64,000 nt of DNA from Deuterostichococcus epilithicus. Its lineage: Eukaryota; Chlorophyta; Trebouxiophyceae; Prasiolales; Stichococcaceae. Shown piece by piece: positions 48,201-60,804 of the stretch (positions within the stretch are counted from its first letter, which is position 1; each line of letters begins with the position of its first letter). The DNA lies in assembly GCA_033439295.1 (NCBI GenBank), contig JAVTLE010000021.1, forward strand, positions 1,302,009 through 1,366,008, read 5' to 3'. Both the position numbers and the translations under genes were made by a program. Below the pieces are notes generated by a model. That model did not search any database and had not been told where the DNA came from. It was given only the letters and a program-made list of their open reading frames with translations.

Positions 48201-51200
48201 ACCGATCTTCTCGCCGTCCGAGAACACCAGCAGCGCGGGCCCGTCCCAGCCCTCCTGCAGGCCCTCGTAGAACTCGTAGAAGCTGACAACCTGCGCGGAG
48301 GCGCCATCGCAGCGGCGTCACGACCTGGCAATGCTGCCCCTCGGCCTCCTGGCATGAGGCGGGACTTGCGAATGCCTGGCTCCTCTGGTGCCTGCCTTTT
48401 CAGGTTTTCAGGGAATCACCGCCATTCACAGCAAACCTTGGCCAAACGCCCAACTCAAGCTCACCTCGGGGTAGTTCTTGACAAGGTCCGGGTGGTTGCG
48501 ATATGCCTCCGGCACGAGGACCATCAGCGCCTGCTCCGGCGGCACGCCTGATTGCACCTGCGCGCCCCAAGGCAGCTCGGCTGTCACGCCCAGCACGCAG
48601 CCTCTTGTATAAGTGCAATGTGCAGCACCGAGAGGCTGGGTGCACGAGCTTCGATGGCGCATGCCGTGGATCTGATGCCGTGACCGACATCCCCCTCCTC
48701 CCTCCGCTCGCGCTGTCTGCACATCCAGGAGCACTGACTCGAAAGTTGGCAGCAGGCCTGCAGCTGGCAGCAGGTGCGAGCGTGACAAAGCGCACCAGGA
48801 ATTCGGCAAGCATGTCCAGGTTGGCTGAGTCAGATGAGGAGGCGGAGGTGAGCGGCAAGAAGTCGGCCTCGCGGCCCTCCCACACTGGGTGCGTCAGGCT
48901 GTGCTCCCGGCTGGCCACCCAGTTCAGGTTGCCCTGCAGCGTGTTGATCTCGCCTGCGGTGTGCACGGCAGCAGTGGCAGACGAGCAGCGGGCAGGCACA
49001 CCAGTGCTTTGCTCACTGCCCAGCTTGCAGCTCAGATTTTCGGGGATGCAGCTGTAGGTGTGGAGTATGGTGGGGGGCAGGGTGAAACGCTGCGGCAGCT
49101 GCAGCAACGACCAAGGGGCTCACCGTTGTGGCCCAGGAGGCGCATTGGCTGCGCCAGCGGCCACTTGGGCGTGGTGTTGGTGGAGTAGCGGCGGTGGTAG
49201 ATGGCAAAGGGCGTCGTGAACTTGGGGTTCTGCAGGTCCTTGTAGTAGTCGCCGAGCGCCGAGGACGTCAGCATGCCCTGCAGCAGTCGTGCGAGTTCGC
49301 AGTGAGGACGCTGGCTGCTGGCTGCGTTCCGTCAAGAGGCGCGTCAAAGTCGCACCCCTTCATGGCTGCGGCGAGCCGCATGAAGCGCTGGTGCGACCAG
49401 CTGCAAGCTATCCTGCTGCCCAACAGGCAGGCGCGCTGAGAGCCACTGTGGCTGGCAGCCAGGCCGGCGACGCCATCGTGGTGCTCATGATGCTCACTGC
49501 ACCTTGTAAACGATGGTCTTGTCGGAGAGGGAGGCGACGTAGAAGTCGGACGCATCGACGCCCATCTTGGCCGCCTTCTCCTTCTCAATGAGCTTGCGCA
49601 CGATGTACAGCTCCCGCTCCAGGTCATCGCCCTCCGTGCCCTCCTTGGCCTCAATAAACACCTGAGCACAGAGGTTGTGCAGGAACCCTCATGCGCCGTC
49701 GTCACTTCGGTGCAAGCTGTGTGCACAGGCACGGCCTCTGGTGGGGTAATGCACCAGCACTGCGCCTCCGAATTGCTAGCACCAACTGTCTCTCCAGGGC
49801 CCCGCAAGTTTGTCATGCAAGTGGTCCCTCCACCCCGAGTCGCAGAGGCGCACGCCGCGGACTGCCAGCGAACCCCCAAGACTCAGTTGGCCCTGGCCCT
49901 ACCTGCACGATGCGAGGCTCCGTGGCCTTGGCCATGCGGCCGACAATGCTGTGGTCCACCGGCACGTCGCGCCAGCCGGCGATCGTGCACCGCCCCTCTG
50001 ACTGGATAACGTCCTCCACAATCTGCTTAGCCTGCGCCGCCAGCGCGTCGTCGTTCGGCAGGAACAGCATGCCCACCCTGCATTGTTGTGACAAGATCAC
50101 CTTGAGATCCAAGGCGTGTGCCTGCCAACTGTATTTACAGCGCAGAGCTGGCATCGGGGGTCACGTACGTAACGGGCCTTCTCGTTGCATGCAGGCCCTC
50201 TTCCGAGACTTGAGCTTGAGATGCATGCTGAGGGGTCGATTGCCTCGGCCACCGCTGTCCCCTTGGCGGAGCGCGCGGCAGGAGACTGCGCCGCGCGCTG
50301 TGCAGCTGTCTGGCACATGGTCAGGGGCTGACGCCCAGCCCGTATTTGTGGCCCGCTCGGTCGTCTCAGCAGCCAAAGCAGGCTGAAGCCCACCCGGTGG
50401 TCTTCTCGTGCAGGTCCAGGTCCGGGCACTCTGCCTTGAGCAGGTCCCAGGGGACCGCCGTCATGACGCCTGCGCCATCGCCGGAGACGGTGTCTGCAGA
50501 GCACGCTCCCCGGTGCTCCATGCACGACAGCGCCAGCAGCGCCTGCGTGATGAACGAAGGGGCGAGCTGGTTGGACGTGCAGCAGCTCGGAGCTGCGCTG
50601 GTTGCGCCGTGTCAGTCACCCGTCAGTCACATGCATCTGCCAGAAAGTGCACGGAGGCACGCCAGCGTCGCACCTTCTCCACGATTGCATGGTTCCGCTC
50701 ATTGCGCAAATTCGCGATGAAGCCCACCTGCGAATGTCACAAACGGATGAGAGGCTGTGAGTTGACCTTGGAGATCGTCGGGGACCTTGCTGAATGAAGG
50801 CAGCCAGACTGGTGCCTGACGCGATGTAGCGCCAGCGACGCAGGCAGCAACAGCGGAGTCGTTCTCACCCCGCACGCGTCGCGCTCTTTGAGGATTTCGT
50901 TCAAGTCGCAGGCCTGGTTGACACCCGCCGGTCGCTGTGCTGGCGTCGCCTCGGCAGGCACCGCCCGCACGGCAGCGAACTCCGGGTGCCGACTCGCGAG
51001 CGACGCATCGCACCGCGGCCCCGCCGGCTGCGCCTGTGACCTCTGCACCGTGGCCCACGTGATGCGCTTGAGAGCCACAAAGCGTCAATATGTTGGGTGA
51101 CAAGGGCTGGACACTGGGCCGGCCCCAGCGGCGCATGCCCCTCTCAAAAGATTGCTGTGCTGCCCCTCATGAGCTTGCAGCAGCCGCCGCAACCGCAGGC

Positions 51201-51594
51201 GGGCCACACGACGCGGTCTTGGCCGCCATCTTTGCACTCTGTAGCTGGATGAGCCCTTGACGGGTGTTGAGCCAAGCCATCCCGACATCGGACTTGCAGC
51301 ATGCACCGATTGTGCAAGTGCGCCCGCTTCGATTGCAGCGCTCGTGGCAGGAAGACTCGTCCTGACTACCTTCTGTGAGACCTTCCATCGCATCTGAGCC
51401 TGACCAGAGGGGCTTCTAATCCACGTACAACCACCAGACTCCGCAGCTGCTGCGCACACCTGCCCGTGAGATGCTGCGCTGCGAGAACCGTGGCGCTTGG
51501 CCGGCTGCGCGATGCGGGAGCCAAGCTGGCGCGGTTGCCCCTTTGCCTTTGCGAGCAGCGCCTCCTGAGAGCTCAACAAAGCCCGCGTGTCCAT
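39235..51594 (-). CDS. GLU1: Ferredoxin-dependent glutamate synthase, chloroplast (Fd-GOGAT)
   Basis: About 34 exons over 12.4 kb. Exon 1 (51594-51460) starts [20 protein letters not shown] and is basic with Ser and Ala, like a plastid transit peptide. Exon 2 (51042-50869) ends KERDACG and exon 3 (50727-50674) begins [10 protein letters not shown], giving the catalytic Cys of the class II amidotransferase domain. Then come [51 protein letters not shown], the central domain, and the FMN/synthase domain with [45 protein letters not shown] and [17 protein letters not shown]. The 3Fe-4S ligands are in [12 protein letters not shown]. The GXGXG domain follows ([32 protein letters not shown]) and the protein ends near [11 protein letters not shown] with an Ala/Gln-rich tail. 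There is no NAD(P)H-binding subunit after it, so it is the ferredoxin form, making two glutamates from 2-oxoglutarate and glutamine in the stroma. Confidence 0.95.
40591..40637. repeat. Exon-edge repeat, functional copy (Fd-GOGAT)
   Basis: On the minus strand this is the intron acceptor followed by [13 protein letters not shown], the start of the exon whose first base is 40617. It has a diverged copy 86 bases away at 40677-40723. Confidence 0.8.
40677..40723. repeat. Exon-edge repeat, intronic copy (Fd-GOGAT)
   Basis: Matches 40591-40637 for over 30 bases with about five mismatches. On the minus strand it reads acceptor CAG then [10 protein letters not shown], a decoy splice site and partial exon inside the intron. 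Confidence 0.8.
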
Positions 51595-52274
51595 GGGCAC
51601 TGTGCCCGTGTATTCGCCGGATGCGTGTCGGTTTCGCGCCCTCTGCTCTTGACAGCAGAAAAGCGCGCTGGGGAATGGATGTGACCTGGGTGACCACGCC
51701 AGCTTTGGGATGGTGCTGCAGTACAGTAAACCCTATCCGCAGGCGCGTTATACCGCGGTTCCGGCCGCCCGCCCTGGAGCTGACCTGCCTCACGCCAACG
51801 CACGCCCATCCCAGCGTGCTCTGCATCTCGTTCCTCGCCTCGCCTCATTGGCAGCCTCGTCGTCGCGCTCGCCACAGCGATCTCTATCACAAGCGAGGTG
51901 AGCCGAGGTCGAGATCCTGCACGCATGCATGTCCGCCTGAAGACCGGGCCTTCCTCTCTCTACCGTCTAGTGCCCAGCTGAACGAGACGCAGCAGGCCCT
52001 CAAAGTTGCAGGCATCCTTAGGAGAATTAAGCAGTCGTAGGCGCTGTAACGAAATCGAAGGCACACTGCCTGCAATCATTAGATGCAGCACTGCCGAGGC
52101 ACCGCTCGGTCTGCTTTGTGTGATTGTAAGCAGCCGATCGTCAAGCAGCGGCTTGAGATAGGGTTGCATCGCCCCCGACGATGTGCGTACTGCTAATGCA
52201 GGCCTCATGCCTGCGACTTTCTTCGAGCATAGTAGAGCAGTGTCCACGACGCTGCAGGGCTCACGGCGCGCACG
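51595..52274. promoter_or_regulatory. Divergent intergenic region, Fd-GOGAT (-) / GFA gene (+)
   Basis: 680 bases between two start codons on opposite strands, expected to hold both promoters and leaders. No further gene recognised. Confidence 0.5.
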
Positions 52275-54107
52275 ATGGCCCTCTCGCTGGAGAACGTCAA
52301 GGCAGAGTGCCTGTGCGGCAGAGTCGCGGTGGTGGCACAGGGACCGCCAATCCAGGAAATTCGGTTCCTGTGCCACTGCAGCCTCTGCCAGAAGTTCACC
52401 GGCGGCGACTGGGAGCACAACCTCGCCTGGCCGCTCGGTAAAGTAAAGGTGCATCTTGAGAAGGGTCTTTGCTTGCCTCGGTGCTGAAGATGCAGCACGC
52501 AGGCAACGCTCTGCAGTGGAAGGATGAAGTCTCAATGCCAGAGTACAATCAGCCCAAGCTGGCACCCACGGCAGTCAACAAACAGGCTGTCTGGGCTGGT
52601 ACTCCATGACTCTGCTGAAGTGCTGATGACTCAGCTTGCAGGTCCTCAAGGGCGATGATTTCATCGGAACCTACACAGCCACGCCCAGGTCCAATTGAGT
52701 GCAAGGGCAGCCTCAACTTGACTTGTTACCAGCTCGAAGCATGCAGCGCCTCGCATCGTGTGCTCATCATCGTACTAGACCCTGTGAAGGCCTCCTGCTG
52801 CTGCATGTGCATTGCTTGTGTGCAGCCTCGTTGTGCTGGTGACTGGCGCGTTTGCAACCACATCAGGGTGCTGCGCCGCTTTTGCAAGCACTGCAGCTCG
52901 CCGGTTTGGATCGACGAGATGCCCGGCTTTGGCAAACCGTCAATGCAGGCGCGCCGCGCTCCGCCCACACAACAAACCACATCGTGATGTGGTCCCATGA
53001 GCAGCAGCAGGCAATACATGATGATCAATTGATCCAACGACACCTGCTGCTGCTTTAGGCAGCCTGCAGCACGCGGCCGCCAGCACTATGGCTGTCACGC
53101 AGCTTGAAAACCTGAGGAATGTTGGGGCGCAGAGATGGAGCATGCCTGAGGGTCGCATGTGGTGAGGCGTAGGCCTACTACTGCTTTTGCCAGAGCAAAT
53201 AAATCTCGCCTGAATTTTTCATTGCATCTGCAGGTCCCGCGCCGGCACTCCCACAGTGACTCTTACTCTGCTTCTTCTTTCTCCGAGTTTCCGCAGGCTC
53301 CATGACATAATGAGCTTGATTGTCGCGCAGATGCTGGTGGCGGGCACGCTTGAGCGCGATCCCAAGACGAAGCGGGTTGCCTACATACCAGATCCCCAGA
53401 TCGAGGTGAGACACCTCTTCGTCAGTAGAGGATGCAGGGTCGTCAGGCATGCAATTGCTTGTGTAGTCAGGTGCAAAGCAGACACGCACCAAAGAACAAA
53501 CGCTGGTGTCTTCTTTCCTGCAGCCGGTCGGCCACATCTTCTACAAGGTGCCACAAACTCGGTTTTGGCGGCAGCAGGCCATTGGGCTACGTGGCTGTGA
53601 GGCGGCAATACGTCATGTGCTGCAAGACCTGCTGGTCTGCGCCATGTTCATTGCCAGCGCTCAAGGCATCAGGTTCTGTCCGATACCAGGGTGACCGATG
53701 AGCGCGTCTCAATGCAGGACCGCGTCCTGGACATGGTGTGTGCATGCATGCCGCGGCAGATGCCGGATGCATGCAACGTTGCGCCGTCTGTGATCGTCGA
53801 GCGGCATATTGCCACTCAAATGGCTGGTTTGCAATGATTTTCTAATGAAAGTCTGCCTGGTGTCGGGGATGCAGAGCTGGGACCAGCGCCCCAAGTGGTG
53901 CGCTGTACCCTGTCTCCTGTGCTTGCAATGAGTCCTGCAGTCAGGCTCCCCGTTCCTGCGCTGTGTGACGAGTGTGATATGTTTGGCGGACATGGCGTCA
54001 GGCACATAGAGCTGCATGACCCTGGAACCACTGGACTGCCGGCCTGCAGGTCCGAGTTCCCGCCCGGCTTCCAGTCCCCGGCCCCACTCAACCACGAGGA
54101 CTTCTGA
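52275..54107 (+). CDS. GFA / CENP-V family zinc protein
   Basis: Exons: 52275-52448, 52642-52688, 52867-52948, 53331-53405, 53524-53547, 53718-53735, 54057-54107 (TGA); about 156 residues, the usual size. Zinc-ligand motifs of the family are in order: ECLCG, FLCHCSLCQKFTGG and FCKHCSSPVW. The C-terminal half reads MLVAGTLERDPKT, then PVGHIFYK and FPPGFQSPAPLNHEDF, matching the family's final strands (AGTL..., HIFYK). The family is named for a bacterial glutathione-dependent formaldehyde-activating enzyme, but most members have no proven activity and that one has been questioned. The intron after 52948 has a GC donor. Divergent from Fd-GOGAT. Confidence 0.85.
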
Positions 54108-54751
54108 AGATGGTGGTGCAGCACAAGCACATACCTGACCTGCAATCGGAGCTGGTGGACGGCTGCCAATCATCTCAGATCGAAGCCTTGGCGGGAGCAT
54201 GCTCAAAGCCTTCATGAACACAGGCTTCATTGGCTGTCATGTAGTAGAAGCCAGACAGTAGCGCCAATGCATGCACGCATACCTGCCGTGTCTTGGTCGT
54301 AGGTAATGCTGAACGCTGCCATTAGATGTTGGTGTTGCTTGACATGGCAATTCGCAAAGGCAACAGACAATGCAGGTTTGAACAACATCAAGTGAAAGAT
54401 CAGAGTAAAAAGACCTACCTCTAATCAAGCAAGCAGAAATAGACTACTTCTACATGGTAGTCTATTTTATGCACTCAAAACTGATGCACTCAGAAGGTGC
54501 ATGGCATTGGCTCCATCGCGCCGTCCGCGGTCTCGGGTGGTTGGGCAGCTCACAATGCGTGGTTGCGCCACTAATAGAAAGGTGCTGCTGCCGCCAGCTT
54601 TGCAATTTTTAGCAATGCGAGAACCACTGTCTTCATCGAATAAGGCTCCATCGCAGCCGAGATCATCCCGCAAAATCCGTCAGCCAGGCTGCTGGCACAT
54701 GCCAATAGCGCCCATTCGCGCGTTTGTGCTGCTTCGCTTGCGCAGCTGCCT
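54108..54751. other. Intergenic, convergent 3' ends, with a hairpin
   Basis: Between the GFA gene (+) and the kinase gene (-). AT-richer than its surroundings and without a gene. Contains the inverted repeat at 54437-54467. Confidence 0.5.
54437..54467. repeat. Perfect 11-bp inverted repeat, 9-base loop
   Basis: AAATAGACTAC at 54437-54447 pairs with GTAGTCTATTT at 54457-54467 around TTCTACATG. It sits in the 3' region shared by two convergent genes, so it could fold in either transcript's 3' end. Confidence 0.8.
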
Positions 54752-57700
54752 TCATGTTTGGTGAGCACCGCCGGCAATCTCGCTTGACAGGTGATCCAGC
54801 ACCGGGACGATCTGCCTGAAGGCAGGCCGCTCCTTTGGGTCGTCCGCCATGCACTGCTGCGCCAGCGCCTGGACAACAGGTTGTTCGCTTTGGTCCCAGC
54901 GGCAGCTGCAGATGCTCTGTCGGACAGCTACTTCTCCCTGTACACCCATCCATCCTGGATATGTGCATTGCACCAGCCTTCAACATGAACTGTACACGTG
55001 CTGGAGTCAGAATCCACAGCCATGCTCACCGCCAGGGCCGGCGGAGTCGACGCCGGAATATCGGGGCGCCTGCCGCCGAGCACCGCGGCGATGATGCCGG
55101 CGTGCGACTTTTGGCTTTGCCACGCCGGCTGTCCCGCCAGCAGCTCCGTCAGCATGACGCCAAAAGCAAAGATGTCTGTGGCAGCAGGGCGTTTGCGCTG
55201 CTGAGTGTGATGTTCGCCGACAATGCTCCTCCTCTCATGTCGAACACAGTGCGTCGACCACCAGCTGGGCACAGCATTGAGACGCATGAAACTGCTGTGG
55301 CGCAGCAGCTTGGCAAGCAGGAGTCCTGCTGCAGACGCCTGCGCCGGCGTGCGCAACGAAGGATCAGTCACCATGATGCCGGCACAAGCATAGCATGACG
55401 ACACAGCGGGGATGCACCAGCGGCCGGCGAGAGGCGGCCCTCGCGGATGAGCTCGGGGGGCGCATGCGTCACGCGGCCGCACGTCTTGGTGGCGACGGTT
55501 TTGCCGCCGTCCGTCTGTCGCGATAGCCCCAGGTCCGCCACCTGCGTCCAGGGGCTTTGCCTTGAGGAGAGGGCGTGGTTCGAGGAACCGAAACTGTGAG
55601 CGATCAACTCGTTCGCTGTCCTCAGCAACACAGTCCTGCAAGACAGTGTCAGGTGCAGCAACCATGCCTGAGTCGTGCGGCCTTTCACCTGGAGGTGGGG
55701 TCGCCGAGTTGGGATGGCGCAGGATCCAGGAAGTATCGCACAGCGTGTTGGTGGTGTCGACGGGCTTCGCAGGCACCGGCAAGCAAGCGGGCCGCTCACC
55801 TTGCAGCTGATGCCGCAGTCAGACCCGGCCGGCGGCTCCGCCAGCAGCACGTTGCACAGCGACAGGTCGCCGTGGATGATGTCGTGGCAGTGCAGGTGCG
55901 CGATCGCGGACGCCACCTGGCTTGCCGCTGCCAGCACCGCCGCTAGGTCGGCCGCTGGCGCCGCCCCTGAAGCGGCTGCCGCCTTGCAGGCGAACAGCCC
56001 CTCCGCCATGCCCGTCTGCGCCAGGCAATGCCAACACCCTCATTGAATCGGCATGTCTGCGAGCTGACGCCCCCGACCGAGGCGCTGCGTGTCCGTCCGA
56101 TGAGCAAAATCGGAAATTGCAGGTCAGGTGGTGGGTTCCCTGGGGTCAGCGCTCCGCCGACAGCAGGCAGTGGGTCATCCATGCAAGAGCCAATGCCGCA
56201 TGGCTTTGCAACATTCACTAGAGCGATGACGCATGGCCATGCGAGCAGTTTAGAAGAGAGGAGGCATTGTGACAAGAGGTGTACAGCCTCGTTCTTGAGG
56301 GCAGTCACCGGGACGCACCATGAGGTCGCCGCGGCTGCAGTACTCGAGCACCATCCAGGTCTCTACCTCCGCCTGCAGCTGGCGATCGTTGTCCCCATCG
56401 TCGTCCCCCCTGTACTGCGCCAGCACCTGGGCACAGTGGCGCCGACGCATCAGGACCCCGGCCCGCGGACAGGTACAAACCATCCTCCCAGGTTGCTCGC
56501 TGTGCCGCTACCGGCATGCATAGCCTCAACACACGATCCTCAGCCCGCTGACCACAGAGCGCTGGGGTTGGCTGCGGCGGAGCAGCATGCACCCCCGAAT
56601 GACACTTCGCCCACCTGCGTCCGCAGGACGCTGCTGGCGTCAAGGCTGGTGCGGCGCGTCGAGGCTGTCGCGAAGGCGCGCCCGTGGGGCGCCTCCGCGT
56701 CGAGCTCCCGCGTGCAGTCAAAGCTGGCACGCTGCGGAGCGGCGGGCCCTGCGGCGGCCCGCCCGGCGGCGCGGCCGCTGCGGCCACCAGGCATGGATGC
56801 GGACGCCAGCTGGCGCGGCGGCTGCGGCGGCGGCACCAGCACCGTGGTGTGCGCCAGCGTGCGCACGATGTGTGGGTGGTCGAGCTCCTGGGACTGCACG
56901 GCCTCCACGCCGTGCCAGGGCTTGACGGATGATGGGGCGCTGGCGCTGATGACGCTGTCGCACACCTGCGCAGCGACGATAGAGACTCAGAGGAATTCGA
57001 AACCGACCAGGGCCCGAGCAGGCAGACATGTGGGTTCGCGCGTCAAAGTTGCGTCACGTCCTGCACCCTTGCTGAACCTAGACCCATCCCAAGGATGCGA
57101 CTGACACAGCTTGCGAGCGAACGCTCAATTTTCGGTCATGCACTGCACGCCGCCAGACAGTGCGTGTTGAGACGATGTCGACACTGTAGATGAGCTGCTT
57201 TGCAATTTCCCTGCGGCCTGCGCCTCCATGCAGCGGCTGACATCCTTGCCTTGAGATAGTCGCAAATGTTGATGTGTTGCTCACTTGCCACGTGACAGTG
57301 CAGGAACCGCAGTGGCGGATCTAGCGAAGACGTTCGCTGCAATCTCACCTTGACGGCCACCGTCTGCCCATGCCACTTGCCCAGGAACACATTGCCGAAG
57401 GAGCCACTGCCCAAGTGCCGCCCGAGCTCGAGGCCCTGGATCGGCACCGGCGGCACGGAGTCTCGACGGCCGGCTGCGCCGGACCGCACAACCGCCCCCG
57501 CCGCGGCGTCCCGCCTGAACGCGATGTATGCCATCGCCGCCTCCTGAGCGGGCTGCGCCGATGCCCGTGGCGCCCGAGGCAGCTGCAGTGCGGCCGCCGC
57601 CGTCGGCACCTCGTCAGCGGTCACGCTCACAAAGAACATGAGGGATGCGTTTGCGGCCAGGCCGGCGATTGAGAACGTGGACACCGCTGCCCGGGACGCC

Positions 57701-60700
57701 AGCTGCTGCCATTCAGACGGTGAGGCGTCTTGCGCCGGCCTGCAGCAAGGAGCACGCAGCTGTGAGGCCTCGCACACCTTTGGGCGCGTAGTGCAGATTG
57801 CAAGCTCTGTCAGCATCTGGGCGAGGTGCAGACCACAGCAAGCATGGCTCATGCGGGCAGGAAAGGTAAGCAACAGAGGTTACATCGGCAGAGTGCAGCA
57901 GCAGGCACACCTGAAGCGCAGGGCGAAGGTGCCGGCTGCGGGCCGCCCGTGGGGCACGACACCGTGGATGAAGAACTCGCCGTGGTGCGAGGCCACCTCG
58001 CAAATGGCGCGCCAGGAGGCGCTTTGCCTGCTGCAGGGCGCCCGCAGCACGCTCCACAGCGGCTCCCGCAGCAGCGTGGCCTGCCGCACGCCCGTCAACT
58101 GCGCAACATGGGGCAGAATACTGATTCGCAAAGTTTCGACTGATCAACTGAGATCTGTGAACCACATCGAAACAGGCAGACGTGCCAGAAACGAGCCAGA
58201 AGGCGGCAGAGACGCTGCTGCAGGGTGCATTAACATGCATGTCCCAGCACTTTGCAGCAGGCTGATCTGAGGGGACCCCAATGTTAACGGGCAGAGATCC
58301 TGGAAGCTGCAGATGCCGGCTTGTGGAAGAGAAGCCAGCTCGCAAGCGGCAGATGGCACCATCTACTCGTTTTGAGCGCCGAACCCCTGTGACGGCGCGG
58401 TCGCAGCAGAGCGTGCGCCACTCGCCGGGGTTGGCGCCCACCAGCATCACCGCCTCCTTTGGCACGGCTACCTCCCCGGGGGACCGCAGCCTCATCACCC
58501 CATCGAGGGCGAGCCCTACAGACAGCTTCTGCGAAGCAGGAGACGGCCTGGTGTCATATTGTCGCATGGCATGGAGACATAGGCTGCGGTTTATTTTTCC
58601 TACTCTTCGCGGCAGGGTGCACAAACTTTTGTTTCGATCCAGCTCCTTGCGACTCCTCGACTTATGTCTGCATCACGAACAAGGCCTGATTGGGCAGCCG
58701 TCATGATGGGCGCTGGTGCGGGGGAAGGTGACAGAACAAGTGGCCGCAGCTTGCAGGGCCAACCTCGCAGACAAGCGCCTCCTCAAAAGCGCCGTGTGTG
58801 CGGTTGATGATGCTGCGGGCGTCAGCTGAACTCTCTCGCATTCCTGACGCATCGCTGGAGCTGTGCTGGAGGTTGCCGCCTGCGTCTGCCTCCTCTGCCT
58901 CCAGCACCGCCGCAAGCTTGCCTGCACATAAGGGTATGAACCTGCTGTCTGCTTGCAGTCCAACTGGCTGAGTCCAAGCCCGGCACATCCTGGCCCTGGC
59001 TGTAGGTTCGCAAAAATTTGCCATAACAGTATGAGCAGTGCCGCGCAAAGACGAGACACCGATTACAGTTGCCTAGATGTGAAGGGGCGTCGACCACCTC
59101 TTGTTCAAACACCATTGATTGGTCAACTTCTGGAGGGTTGTGATAAACGGCTGAAAATTGATGCCAATGACAAAGCGCACCGCCAAGGCACAGCAGCACG
59201 TCCCTGTCGGAGCGTGACAGCTCCCGCGGCTGCCGACTGGCGATTGCCAGCCGGCCTAACACGCGCCCGCATGCGGCATGCAGCACCAGCTCGTGCACGA
59301 AAGGGAGGAGTGGCGGAAGTGTTCCTGCGCCGCAAACGAGGAGGTGTCATGTCATGTGCGCCGAGCTGCTGAAATTCAACTGATCTCTGGAAAAACGACA
59401 TTGCCTGGTCACTCGCATCATGCTGAACAGCGCCACAGACCCTCGGATAACGTCGGCGTGCATCAGACTGGACTCACTTGCGGGCAATGTGTGGCAGAAG
59501 CCCCTCGCCCAGACAGATTGTCTGCTTGCCTGCATGCCTGCATGCCTTGCAAGCCTGGGCATCGACTCCAGGCCTCCAATCGCACTACTGACCGGCAGTG
59601 GCAGTAGTAGCCTTTCCGCACCTGGCCTGAGGCCCACGCCATCGCGTACAAAGCTGCGGTCCGGTGGGCCGACCACCGTGAGCATGATGAGGTCCGCGCT
59701 CAGCAGCCGGCTGATAAGGTCCAGCATGGCGGCCACGTGCCCGGACACCTCGTAGGAGGCTTGCCTGTCAGAGAAGCAGCGACTGTATGGGGAGTCCGTC
59801 GCAATGTGCAGCGGGGCGGAGTTCTGCTGCGCCGGCTTTGGCGCCAGCGAGCTGAGGCCCGCGCCCAGGCCGACCTTGCGGCCGCGGCGTGCCGCGAGTT
59901 TCGCCGCCTCCAGGTCCATTATGCCGGATTTGGCCGCTACGTGCACGTGGTCGGCCGCCGCCAACGCCCCAGGGTCGCTATGGCTGCGCGCCAGCGCCTG
60001 CGCTCTCGTCACATCAACGTGGCCGCCGCAGCGCGACTGCGCCGCCTGCAGACGATATTGTTGATCGTGCTCAGTATCCACGGCTCCTGATGACCATCAG
60101 ACGCAGGTTCATAACCCATTTGCTTGCTCGTCTATCATGTCGGTTCGGTCATCAGGCGAGGGGGTTCAATACTTGCCCTCTGGACCCTGCCCGTCATGCA
60201 GGCGGCATGGCGTGGACAGGCGCTGACCTGCCAGTGGCTAAGGCCTTTCGTCGAGTCGCGGAAGTGAGGCAGGCGCTGCTGCTTTGCGGAGACGACAGCT
60301 GTCGCATCCTTAAACACCGCCATTGCCGCTGCCGCTGCCGCTCCAGCACCGCCATCATCCCGCTCGACAGCGGGGTCCGCCTGGACCCGCAGTTGCTTCG
60401 AAAGCGATTCGGCAGTCACTATTTTCGCTGGTTCCAGCAGCTTTGCTTGCTGGACGGCTGCTGTATCGCTCCTCAGGCCCGCCGGGCAGCTGTGTGCTGT
60501 GTCAATGCAGAGGATGCGGTGGCTGGTGCCGTCGGCCTTGCCGCCAGGTGCTTGAGCGTCAACTTCTACGCACTGTCATTTAAGTGGAAGACATATCACC
60601 GCCGACATATCACCGTTCTTCCGCGTCACGGGTTGAGAGTGTCGAAGACTGAACATATGCACTGTTTCATGGCCTTGCGGCACCAGCGCAGGCGTACTGG

Positions 60701-60804
60701 TGTACAGAAAGCGGCGCGACGCGCAAAACACACAAGACACGTTCAAATTGTCACTCGCAGCATCGTCAGCCCACCTTGGCTGGCGTAGAGCAGCAAGCCC
60801 CCAT
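54752..60804 (-). CDS. GAF-domain TKL-type protein kinase, N-terminally lipidated
   Basis: Minus strand. Exon 1 is 60804-60775, encoding MGACCSTPAK, a classic N-myristoylation plus palmitoylation signal; exon 2 (60572-60228) joins in phase. The middle (about 60060-57600) has GAF-like segments, e.g. CGRVLGRLAIASRQPRELSR, AMLDLISRLLSADLIMLTVV and PKEAVMLVGANPGEWRTLC; exon edges there are only partly resolved. The C-terminal kinase shows LGRHLGSGSFGNVFLGKW, TVAVK, an alpha-C Glu in VEAVQSQELDHPHIVRTL, hinge WMVLEYCSRGDLM, catalytic loop HDIIHGDLSLCNVLL, VADLGLSRQ, THAPPELI, DIFAFGVMLTELLAGQPAW and CMADDPKERPAF, ending GGAHQT. HGDLS replaces HRDLK and DLG replaces DFG. Probably a membrane-tethered signalling kinase regulated through GAF; the ligand is unknown. 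Confidence 0.82.

Noticed and set aside
39235-51594. NADH-dependent glutamate synthase
   Set aside because: The protein stops shortly after the GXGXG domain; no NAD(P)H/FAD small-subunit domain follows on the minus strand, only PTH2.
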